From Euryarchaeota archaeon UBA462 (lineage in GTDB: Archaea > Thermoplasmatota > Poseidoniia > Poseidoniales > Thalassarchaeaceae): 64,000 bases of DNA. The notes under the pieces were generated by a model, which made no database searches, was not told the origin of the DNA, and saw only the letters and a program-made list of their open reading frames with translations. A program made the position numbers and the translations under genes. The stretch spans positions 2,421 through 66,420 of the forward strand of contig DAYD01000023.1 of NCBI GenBank assembly GCA_002506755.1, given 5' to 3'. Position 1 is the first letter of the stretch; every line of letters starts with the position of its first letter. Below are positions 1 to 6,652 of the stretch, piece by piece.

Positions 1-65
1 AGCGCGTTGACTATCAGCCACCACTTCGGGTTCAGCGCCTCTTTCTTGTAATCCAATTCACTCAT
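1..65 (-). CDS. N-terminal fragment of an unidentified protein
   Basis: On the minus strand an ATG (complement of 63-65) opens 21 codons that run off the window edge, beginning MSELDYKKEALNPKWWLIVN. A GGAGG stretch sits directly before the ATG. That is too close for a normal Shine-Dalgarno spacing, so the start may be leaderless or the match fortuitous. The charged start followed by WWLIVN could lead into a membrane helix, but too little is visible to name a family. It diverges from the membrane protein at 212. Confidence 0.5.
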   Translation of the reverse strand, partial: MSELDYKKEALNPKWWLIVNA

Positions 66-211
66 CCTCCTCTAGATGCATGTGACCGCCTGGGACAATT
101 AGCCCAAAAGGGTACCGTGTTAACCTAGGGTAAACCCCTGCGTTCCAATGCGTCACAAAGTAACCGTTATGCTAGTGTGCAACATGATCCCTGGGGGAGA
201 AAAGTGCCACA

Positions 212-1129
212 ATGCACCAGGCCTATGCGGCCTATCTAAAAAGGATGGATGCGCTAGGAACTCCAATGCAGAACAACTCCATGTACGAAATGCCGACGAC
301 CGAGATGACGCCATCGAACATCGCTGTTTGGGCCCAGTTCGGGATCTTCAGCTTCCTAGCGATTGAAGGAATCCTGGACCTGGATGAGTTCACAATCAAC
401 TCCGATGTCGACATAGCATGGTCCCTAACATCAACGGTCGTTGCGCTGTCTTTGCTGTTCAAGGTACCCTACCACAGGGAGATAGGCTCCCTTCTGATTC
501 CGGTCGGAATGGGATTGGCGGAGGGGGATGCCTTCTACCTATTCGCGATTCTATTCTTCGCCCCACTAGCATATCTGCCCTCCATGGCATTCGACGAGCT
601 AGATCTAGATCCCCCGTTTGGAGTCTGGAGCAAGAGGGGCTGGGGCTTTGTCTTCTTCGGGCTATTCCTCTTCTTCAACGTGCTAGAGAGCTCGCTATTG
701 GCTGTTGCCATGGATGGGGAATTGGAGGAGGGTGCCGATCTTACCGAGGAATACGGATTGGAGCTGCAGGCAGATTGCGAGGCATCCGAGGACTGCGCGT
801 TTGTCGAGACCGATGAGGCGAACGAGGTCGGCACTTTGTGGACTGCGAGCTCGATGGAGAGGAACATTGCCTACATCGGGATCGCCATGTTGATCATCTC
901 GATATTGGTCATCGTCTCCTACTCTGTAGGCATCTTGGACATGGAAATGGCCACCCCCATGAACGCGAGCATCCTCTTCGTCGGCTCCTTCTGGGCCGAC
1001 AATTACCTATGGACATCGGTCCAAGAGGTGGGCTGGTCTGACGATTTCATCTTCCTCATTCCGATGTCAGGACTCGCCATGATGGCAATCCACGGCCTCT
1101 TCTCTAAGGAGACGGAGACCACACCATAG
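212..1129 (+). CDS. Multi-pass membrane protein of unknown function
   Basis: This 305-residue protein has about six or seven hydrophobic segments, roughly at residues 38-58, 68-85, 90-120, 148-172, 215-242, 250-270 and 280-300. Between the fourth and fifth lies an acidic loop (about 172-210) holding two cysteines in EASEDC-like context, which could form a disulfide outside the cell. A purine-rich GGGGGAGA lies about ten bases before the ATG and supports this start. I recognise no transporter or enzyme motif. The gene stands alone and diverges from the fragment at the window start. Confidence 0.75.
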   Translation: MHQAYAAYLKRMDALGTPMQNNSMYEMPTTEMTPSNIAVWAQFGIFSFLAIEGILDLDEFTINSDVDIAWSLTSTVVALSLLFKVPYHREIGSLLIPVGMGLAEGDAFYLFAILFFAPLAYLPSMAFDELDLDPPFGVWSKRGWGFVFFGLFLFFNVLESSLLAVAMDGELEEGADLTEEYGLELQADCEASEDCAFVETDEANEVGTLWTASSMERNIAYIGIAMLIISILVIVSYSVGILDMEMATPMNASILFVGSFWADNYLWTSVQEVGWSDDFIFLIPMSGLAMMAIHGLFSKETETTP

Positions 1130-1211
1130 TCCCCATCCTATGAGTGCGAGCAAATCCGAGTCACATCGTGTCCACTCGGAACCCAGCCCGGTCCGGACAG
1201 CGGTAGGGGCA

Positions 1212-1298
1212 TCACGCCAGGAAGGCTGAGAAGCTCATCACGCTGATAGCGATACCAGCGTATGACCCAATCAACATCGTCAAAATCATTCTAATCAT
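1212..1298 (-). CDS. Possible 28-residue hydrophobic micro-protein
   Basis: The minus strand holds a 28-codon frame starting MIRMILTMLIG and ending SAFLA, almost entirely hydrophobic and able to form one membrane helix. There is no Shine-Dalgarno sequence. A CTTGATAAC box (complement of 1321-1329) is centred about 27 nt upstream of the ATG, the spacing expected for a TATA box on a leaderless archaeal transcript. It fills most of the gap between the genes at 212 and 1401. The frame is short enough to be chance, so this is a candidate only. Confidence 0.3.
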   Translation of the reverse strand: MIRMILTMLIGSYAGIAISVMSFSAFLA

Positions 1299-1400
1299 AA
1301 GATGTGGGATGAACGTGTGGGTTATCAAGCCGTGTTTCTGTCCAAGGACGGGACAAGTATGGTAAGTAATCATGATAAATATCCAATAAAACGGGAATCT

Positions 1401-1673
1401 ATGGATGCAGCAGTGCTTGTTCACATGAAAGAAGGAAAGACCTACGAGGATTGGGAAGAGTTGATGTTGAACCTTTATGACAACAGAAAGGAAGTGGAAG
1501 AGGGGAAAATAGTGTATGGCAAAGCCGACGACAACAAGGCAATCATACTACGCTTCGACTTCGATCCCGCCGAGATGGCGAAGAGGATGGATGACCTGGA
1601 CGTCATGGAGAAGGTCTCGGAAGTGGTGGAGAAGAGGGAGATGTTCTCCATATCGCCCATGCAACGACCATAG
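1401..1673 (+). CDS. Small charged protein of unknown function (90 aa)
   Basis: From the ATG at 1401 the frame encodes 90 residues beginning MDAAVLVHMKEGKTYEDW. The frame is open upstream to 1302, but the upstream residues look noncoding and the chosen start begins a compact strand-helix pattern. There is a hydrophobic first strand, a charged helix around EEWEELMLNLYDNRKEVE-like residues, a second strand (KAIILRFDF), then a helix (MAKRMDDLDVMEKVSEVVE). This alternation suggests a small ferredoxin-like alpha/beta fold. No catalytic motif, signal peptide or membrane segment is visible, and I cannot assign a family. Confidence 0.55.
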   Translation: MDAAVLVHMKEGKTYEDWEELMLNLYDNRKEVEEGKIVYGKADDNKAIILRFDFDPAEMAKRMDDLDVMEKVSEVVEKREMFSISPMQRP

Positions 1674-1747
1674 TGATCCCGCTACTCTCCGAGAGCCAAT
1701 GAAATCACACATATGTTGTGCTTGAATTACTATCCTAGCAATAGAAA

Positions 1748-1756
1748 GTATATGCT
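1748..1756 (+). promoter_or_regulatory. Candidate TATA box before the CocE-like gene
   Basis: AGTATATGC lies in an otherwise GC-rich gap, about 70 bases before the ATG at 1822. Archaeal initiation about 25 bases downstream would give a leader of roughly 45 bases. The call rests on sequence resemblance alone. Confidence 0.35.
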
Positions 1757-1821
1757 ATTTGCTGCTGGTAAGCTGATCCGGAGTCAGTGGGGTTGATTGC
1801 CCAGCGTCGACTGAGAGCGGC

Positions 1822-3627
1822 ATGACGGTGTCGGGACGAGGCTCCCTGCAACCCCTTGTCCTGTCCCTGCTAATGGTCATGTCCTCCGTGTCCGGGTGCC
1901 TGTCGGGGGCCGTGGGAGATGGCTCTGTGGACGGAGAAGTCACCTACCCCTCGATATGGGACCGTCACACGCTCGAGTGGCAGACGAACGGCACAATGTC
2001 ATACCTCCTGGAGCCTGGGCCTCACACCGCCCTCGAAGTCCAGGAGGCTTTCATCGAGGTCGACACAAGCGAGGTCTGGGATGTAGGTCCCGACCAGTCC
2101 ACGGTCCACCTGTCCTACTGGCTGCCAAGCAACACCCTGGAGGGCGAGACCGTTCCCGTGATCGCAGTGGTCAGCCCCTACTTCTCGTACGGGCAGCCCG
2201 GTGATGAGTCCACCCAGACAAACGTCGTCAGCGCCGGCCGTGGCGAGTTCATCTACCAGAACTTCGTACCCCACGGCTACGCCTTCGCGCAGGTCAGCGT
2301 GTTCGGTACGGAGCTCTCGACAGGCTGCTTCGACTACCGTGGGCTGGGGGAGGGCCTCGGGATACACAGCGCGGTCGAGTGGCTGGGGTCCCAGGAGTGG
2401 AGCAACGGCAACGTCGGCCTCTACGGCAAGTCCTACGAGGGAGCGACGCAGTGGGAGGCCGCTGCCATGGGCAGCGAGTACCTGCGGACCATCGTACCGG
2501 TCTCCGGGACGACCGCCCTGCACCCTCTGCTTTACAAGAACGGGAGCGCGGAGGCAAGGAGCCAGATAATGCACATGAACTACTTCTCCAGCACGGTCGA
2601 CTACAACGAGGATGACTTAGACAACGTCTGCCCCGACATCGCCGAGGGGCTGTTCGCCGGACCGGTCACCTACATCGCCGGCGAGATGGACCCATACATG
2701 CAGAACTACTACGACGACAGGAGCCACATTGACAAGGCGTTCGAGAACTGGAACGGCTCGATCTACTGGGTCCAGGGCATGCAGGACTGGAACGTCGACC
2801 CCCACCAGGTGTTCGGCGGGCCCGCTGGCGTGAACTGGTACCAGGAGTACATCGACGCCGGCTTCGAGGTGAGGGGCATGCTAGGCCAGTGGGGCCACCA
2901 CTACCCGGACCAGGTCACGAGCCATGACGGGATCAGCAGCGGAAACGGTCTGGAGGCCCGTGGGAACATGACCCGCTGGGACTGGGCGCAGGACCTGTTC
3001 GAGTGGTTCGAGTACTACCTCAAGGGCATTGGCCCCAAGCCCGGCTTGACGGCCCAGATCCAACGCTCGGACGGTGAGTGGAGGGTGGAGGAGACCTGGC
3101 CACCCCAGGACGTCCAGTGGCTGGACGTCTCGATGGGCGACTGCACCAACCTGGGGAACAACTGGGTCGGAGGCGCGCCCGTGATAGGCGGCGTCTCGGA
3201 GGTAGTGGTCGAGTGCCCGCCGTTCGAAGAGGACGTGCACATCTCCGGACTCGTCAGGCTGCACCTCCTGGCATCTGCAGTCTACGACGGGGGACAGGTC
3301 TTCGTCGAGATGCAGGACTCCTCCACGGGGACAAGGATAGGTCACGCCACCATGGACATCCGCTACCACGAGGGAGGCAACGAGCCCACCGGGGTCATCC
3401 CGGGGGAGACCGTGACCATGATGATGGAGTTCCAAGGCATCGACCACCTGCTGCCCGAGGGCACGGGGATCAAGCTGGTCATGACCACCTCCGGCAAGGA
3501 CTACCTCGCTCCGGCATGCGGTGCGGTCTGCCCGGTGCATGTCCACATCATAGACGACAGCGTGATGTCGCTCCCGGTAATCGACAGGGACGGCTCCAAC
3601 GTCCTCATCACCCACCAACGGGAGTAG
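1822..3627 (+). CDS. Secreted CocE/NonD-family hydrolase (X-Pro dipeptidyl-peptidase-like)
   Basis: This 601-residue protein starts with a signal peptide ending in a lipobox-like VSGC (Cys26), so it is probably a membrane-anchored lipoprotein. The alpha/beta hydrolase domain carries the nucleophile elbow GKSYEG (Ser204) and a candidate catalytic histidine in GQWGHHYPD (about His359/360). The GEMDP segment near residue 290 is near where the family places its acid. The last third is beta-rich, ending in GKDYLAPACG-like strands, like the jelly-roll domain of CocE, glutaryl acylases and X-Pro peptidases. It likely cleaves acyl or peptide bonds of exported substrates; the substrate cannot be read. 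G+C is high (about 67% in a sampled line). Confidence 0.85.
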   Translation: MTVSGRGSLQPLVLSLLMVMSSVSGCLSGAVGDGSVDGEVTYPSIWDRHTLEWQTNGTMSYLLEPGPHTALEVQEAFIEVDTSEVWDVGPDQSTVHLSYWLPSNTLEGETVPVIAVVSPYFSYGQPGDESTQTNVVSAGRGEFIYQNFVPHGYAFAQVSVFGTELSTGCFDYRGLGEGLGIHSAVEWLGSQEWSNGNVGLYGKSYEGATQWEAAAMGSEYLRTIVPVSGTTALHPLLYKNGSAEARSQIMHMNYFSSTVDYNEDDLDNVCPDIAEGLFAGPVTYIAGEMDPYMQNYYDDRSHIDKAFENWNGSIYWVQGMQDWNVDPHQVFGGPAGVNWYQEYIDAGFEVRGMLGQWGHHYPDQVTSHDGISSGNGLEARGNMTRWDWAQDLFEWFEYYLKGIGPKPGLTAQIQRSDGEWRVEETWPPQDVQWLDVSMGDCTNLGNNWVGGAPVIGGVSEVVVECPPFEEDVHISGLVRLHLLASAVYDGGQVFVEMQDSSTGTRIGHATMDIRYHEGGNEPTGVIPGETVTMMMEFQGIDHLLPEGTGIKLVMTTSGKDYLAPACGAVCPVHVHIIDDSVMSLPVIDRDGSNVLITHQRE

Positions 3628-3658
3628 GTTGATTGCATGTGTCGCGGTGAACGGTGAC

Positions 3659-4441
3659 ATGGCGGAGTCGATCCTCCCCTCAGTCCCGCCCCTGAGCCCC
3701 TTCGAGGCGTACACCATCATCCTGGTTTTCCCGTTCCTGATGAGGCTGATCTTCGTGGCTCCGCCACTTCTGGACCTCTCTCACAAGCTGCTCCCCAAGG
3801 AGGACCGGACCAAGCACGCGAGATGGGCCCTTGACAGGATCAAGAGGCTGAACGCGGAGCGGTTCTGGCTGATAGTCCTGAACGAGCTGATCGCGGTCCT
3901 GCTGCCAGGGGCGATCGCTATCGGGGCGAGGGTCTACATCGGGCCCATAGGATGGGAGGACTGGGGGATACCCTTCCTCGGGCTGACCCTCCTGACCCTG
4001 GCCGGACTCCTTTGGGTGGGGTACGACTTCACCAGGGTCTCGAGGACCAGGAGGGACATACGCAAGCTCGCCACGGTCGACATCGACAACGCCAGGCAGG
4101 CAGTGGACACCGCGGTGACGGGCAGGGACCTCCTGAAGAGGATCAGGGGGATATCGATCCCGAGGCCGTGGAAGAGGGACCCGGATGAGGTGGAGGAGGA
4201 GAAGTCCGGCTTCTCGGTCTACGGCGCATTCTCATCCGTGCTGGACACCGGCGCCGACATCCTCGACCTGGTGCTGGATGAGGTCAGGGTGCCCGCTGGC
4301 GAGGCGGTGGACAGGATCGACTCCGAGATACAGAGCCGGATCCAGGAGAGGGTCCAGGCCTCCAAGCGCTCGATGCTGGTGGGCACACTGTTCGCCGCGT
4401 TCCCTCTCGTGGTCCTGCTGGGGCTGCCTAAACTGATCTAG
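3659..4441 (+). CDS. Membrane protein of unknown function
   Basis: About 260 residues. The frame opens at TTG 3629, two bases after the previous stop, but the ATG at 3659 with a GGTGA-like element a few bases upstream is more likely. There are hydrophobic segments near the N-terminus (TIILVFPFLMRLIFVAPPLL), two more in the middle (around FWLIVLNELIAVLL and GLTLLTLAGLLWVGY), a long charged cytoplasmic-looking stretch, and a C-terminal helix (LVGTLFAAFPLVVLLGL). No family is recognised. It is likely co-transcribed with the upstream hydrolase and overlaps the convergent MFS gene by four bases. Confidence 0.7.
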   Translation: MAESILPSVPPLSPFEAYTIILVFPFLMRLIFVAPPLLDLSHKLLPKEDRTKHARWALDRIKRLNAERFWLIVLNELIAVLLPGAIAIGARVYIGPIGWEDWGIPFLGLTLLTLAGLLWVGYDFTRVSRTRRDIRKLATVDIDNARQAVDTAVTGRDLLKRIRGISIPRPWKRDPDEVEEEKSGFSVYGAFSSVLDTGADILDLVLDEVRVPAGEAVDRIDSEIQSRIQERVQASKRSMLVGTLFAAFPLVVLLGLPKLI

Positions 4442-5697
4442 GCCAGGAACCTCTTCTCCCTCGGGGAGGCCAGGAGCAGCCAGAGGGCACCGACGGTTAT
4501 CTGGATCATCCCTGTCAGCAGCAGGATGTCCCTGAGCGACAACAGGTCCTCCTCCAGTATGTAGCCCGCACCGATCGTCGACACCCCCATCGTGAGTACG
4601 ATGATCAGGTTGTCAGTCCCCGCCACCCTGCCCATCCAGTCGTTGTCGGTCCTCCTCTGGAGCAGGGTGGTGCTGAAGACCCACGACGTGCCGCTGCAGG
4701 CGTGGCTGAAGAACACGAGTACGAGGGTGATGATGCCCCACTCGGCCTGGGACACGCCGACGTACAGGAGCCCAGCGCCCCCCAGTGAGAGCCCGATGAT
4801 GTAGGGCATGTAGCGCCTCACCGTCATCAGCGGACGGGACACTATCGGTCCGAAGCCGCTGCCGAACCCGCGTGCCATGTACAGCACGCCGATTCCCGCT
4901 GCTCCTGTCTCGATGTCGGCGAAGTCCGCCTCCATGCCGATTATGATCAGCAGGAATATCTGCGCTCCGCCACCCGTGGCCCACATCCCCTTGGCCAGGA
5001 CTATCCTGCTGATCTGGGGCCTCCTGAGTATGAAGCCCCAACCGGCGAAGATGTCCTTGAACATCTCCAAGGGGCTTCCAGTCCGCCTCTCGTCAGGGTC
5101 AGGCCCACCGTGCGGCAGGGTCGAGATCACCACTGCGGCGACCAGGAATGTCACGGAGTCGATCATGAGGCCTGTCTCGACGCCGTACTGCGATATCACG
5201 AAGCCCGCCAGGCCCGCGCCTATCCCCATGGAGGCCGACCAACCACCGGAGATCAGCGCGTTGGCAGTGAGCAGCTCGTCCTCGTCGCAGACCTTGGGGA
5301 GGTAGGCGGTCTGGGCCGGGTCGTAGGTGGCCCTGCCCACGACGAGCAGCATCGCCAGGAGGTAGACGGAGAACAGGCTCTCCACCATGCCGCTCTGGAT
5401 GAAGGCGACCAGCACCACGAAAGAGAAGACGTTGGCTATCACCATCAGCGTCTTCCTGGGGAACCTGTCAGCCAGCATACCGGTGATCGGCTCGAGAGGG
5501 GCGAAGGTGAAGCTGCGTACCGCCAGCACCCCCGCTATCGCCAGCGGCGAGTTATCGGAGGCCTCACCCGCAAGGAGGAACATCGCGAGTACCGTGAACC
5601 AGTCCCCGATGTACAGGATCATGTTCGACCCCCAGAGGCGACCGAAGGTCCTGTTGGACCTCAGAAGCTCGACGTACCCCGGGCTGGTCACGGGCAC
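4438..5697 (-). CDS. Major facilitator superfamily (MFS) transporter
   Basis: This 419-residue, strongly hydrophobic protein has about twelve predicted helices. The loop between helices 2 and 3 carries GMLADRFPRKTLM, the MFS G-xxx-D-R-xx-R signature. Weak similarity in layout to MFS_3-type effectors or enterobactin-exporter-like carriers (long first half, RPQISR cytoplasmic loop) suggests efflux, but the substrate is not readable. Translation probably starts at a GTG (5697). It diverges from the exonuclease gene across 48 bases and converges with the membrane protein upstream, sharing four bases. Confidence 0.85.
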   Translation of the reverse strand: MPVTSPGYVELLRSNRTFGRLWGSNMILYIGDWFTVLAMFLLAGEASDNSPLAIAGVLAVRSFTFAPLEPITGMLADRFPRKTLMVIANVFSFVVLVAFIQSGMVESLFSVYLLAMLLVVGRATYDPAQTAYLPKVCDEDELLTANALISGGWSASMGIGAGLAGFVISQYGVETGLMIDSVTFLVAAVVISTLPHGGPDPDERRTGSPLEMFKDIFAGWGFILRRPQISRIVLAKGMWATGGGAQIFLLIIIGMEADFADIETGAAGIGVLYMARGFGSGFGPIVSRPLMTVRRYMPYIIGLSLGGAGLLYVGVSQAEWGIITLVLVFFSHACSGTSWVFSTTLLQRRTDNDWMGRVAGTDNLIIVLTMGVSTIGAGYILEEDLLSLRDILLLTGMIQITVGALWLLLASPREKRFLA

Positions 5698-5745
5698 CGC
5701 AGCGCACCAACGCTATCACTCTCACCCCTGAGCCAACATGAATAA

Positions 5746-6318
5746 GTGCGGGTTTCCGATGGGCGTTCCGTGAAGCAATCCCGAATGCTCCTGCTGGACC
5801 TCGAGATGTCCGGCCTGGATCCTGAAAAGGAGAGGATCATCGAGGTCGCGTGCTTCGTAGTGGAGGCCGACCTCACTCCCGTCGAGGGCGCGGAGATGTG
5901 CCTGGCGGTAATGCCGGAAGATGCCAGCGTGCTACCGGGCATGGACTCCTGGAACACCAAGACACACACCGAGTCCGGGCTGGTCAGGAGGATACACGAG
6001 GAGGGGGTCTCTATCCAGGAGGCGGAGGAGGAAGTCATGGGGATCCTCACCGAGCACATGTCCAAGGGCGCCATCATAGTGGGCAACAGCGTTCACCATG
6101 ACATGAGATTCATCAGGAGGGAGATGCCAAGGGTGGCGGACTTCTGCACTTTCAGGATAATCGACGTCAGCTCCTTCAAGGAGCTCTTCCGTAGGATAGA
6201 CCCCAACGGCCCGAGGTTCTACAAGAGGAGCGATCACACCGCTCTGGCCGATGCCAAGGGAAGCCTGGAAGAGCTTCGGTTCTACATCCGGAACTTTATG
6301 CGCTCAGACCTAGAGTGA
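5746..6318 (+). CDS. orn: Oligoribonuclease-like DEDDh 3'-5' exonuclease
   Basis: This protein is expected to degrade short oligoribonucleotides to mononucleotides in the cytoplasm. Its length (about 180-190 residues) and motifs match oligoribonuclease: LLDLEMSGLDP supplies the first D and E, NSVHHDMRF the second acidic motif, and DHTALADA the HxxxxD of DEDDh enzymes; the SSFKEL segment also fits. The frame opens at GTG 5746, but a GTG at 5770 or the ATG at 5785 (just before LLLDLEMSG) could be the real start. Oligoribonuclease is mainly bacterial and eukaryotic, so lateral origin is possible. Confidence 0.85.
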   Translation: MRVSDGRSVKQSRMLLLDLEMSGLDPEKERIIEVACFVVEADLTPVEGAEMCLAVMPEDASVLPGMDSWNTKTHTESGLVRRIHEEGVSIQEAEEEVMGILTEHMSKGAIIVGNSVHHDMRFIRREMPRVADFCTFRIIDVSSFKELFRRIDPNGPRFYKRSDHTALADAKGSLEELRFYIRNFMRSDLE

Positions 6319-6400
6319 GCTCCCGGGCATCGAACACTTTCACATCCCCAGGAGCCCCACTGCAAAGGTTATCACACTCCCGTTGCGAACCCAGACTCCC

Positions 6401-6652
6401 ATGGGAAGAACCGTGCCAACATGGCGGGACAGGATGGAGCGGAGGATCGACTACTGGGCCTCCTTCAGGAGGACACTGAGGCGTCGTGACCGAGAGGAGT
6501 TCGACCGACTCATGACGTCCGTCAGGAGCAGGGCTTCGGCTTGTGGGATGCTCCCCTCGTCCGACGAGCTTGAACCGGCCCTGCTGGCCATTCTGATCGA
6601 GCTCAGCTCGAGGGTCGCAGATCTAGAGGGAGAAAGAAGGGACGATGGATGA
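6401..6652 (+). CDS. Small helical protein of the MGRT type, paired with a family B polymerase
   Basis: From the ATG at 6401 this encodes 83 residues beginning MGRTVPTWRDRMERRIDYW, rich in arginine (LRRRDREEFDRL) and predicted all-helical, with a C-terminal segment that could dimerise (LLAILIELSSRVADLEGE). Its last codons overlap the start of the polymerase gene by eight bases, so the two are translationally coupled. From memory, haloarchaea encode small proteins starting MGRTNPTYRD with the same RRALRRRD-like core near a family B polymerase; I could not check this. The role is unknown; a polymerase accessory or DNA-binding factor is the natural guess. Confidence 0.7.
   Translation: MGRTVPTWRDRMERRIDYWASFRRTLRRRDREEFDRLMTSVRSRASACGMLPSSDELEPALLAILIELSSRVADLEGERRDDG

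Noticed and set aside
1999..2574. 191-codon minus-strand frame opposite the CocE-like gene
   Set aside because: Mirror frame of a GC-rich gene, no domain, no plausible start context.
2881..3720. 279-codon minus-strand open frame opposite the CocE-like gene
   Set aside because: High G+C makes long antisense frames common; the product is Arg/His/Val-rich with no motif, and the plus-strand gene is a clear enzyme.
5110..5745. 211-codon plus-strand frame opposite the MFS gene
   Set aside because: Composition is typical of an antisense frame (His/Gly/Arg/Gln rich) while the minus strand gives a clean twelve-helix transporter.
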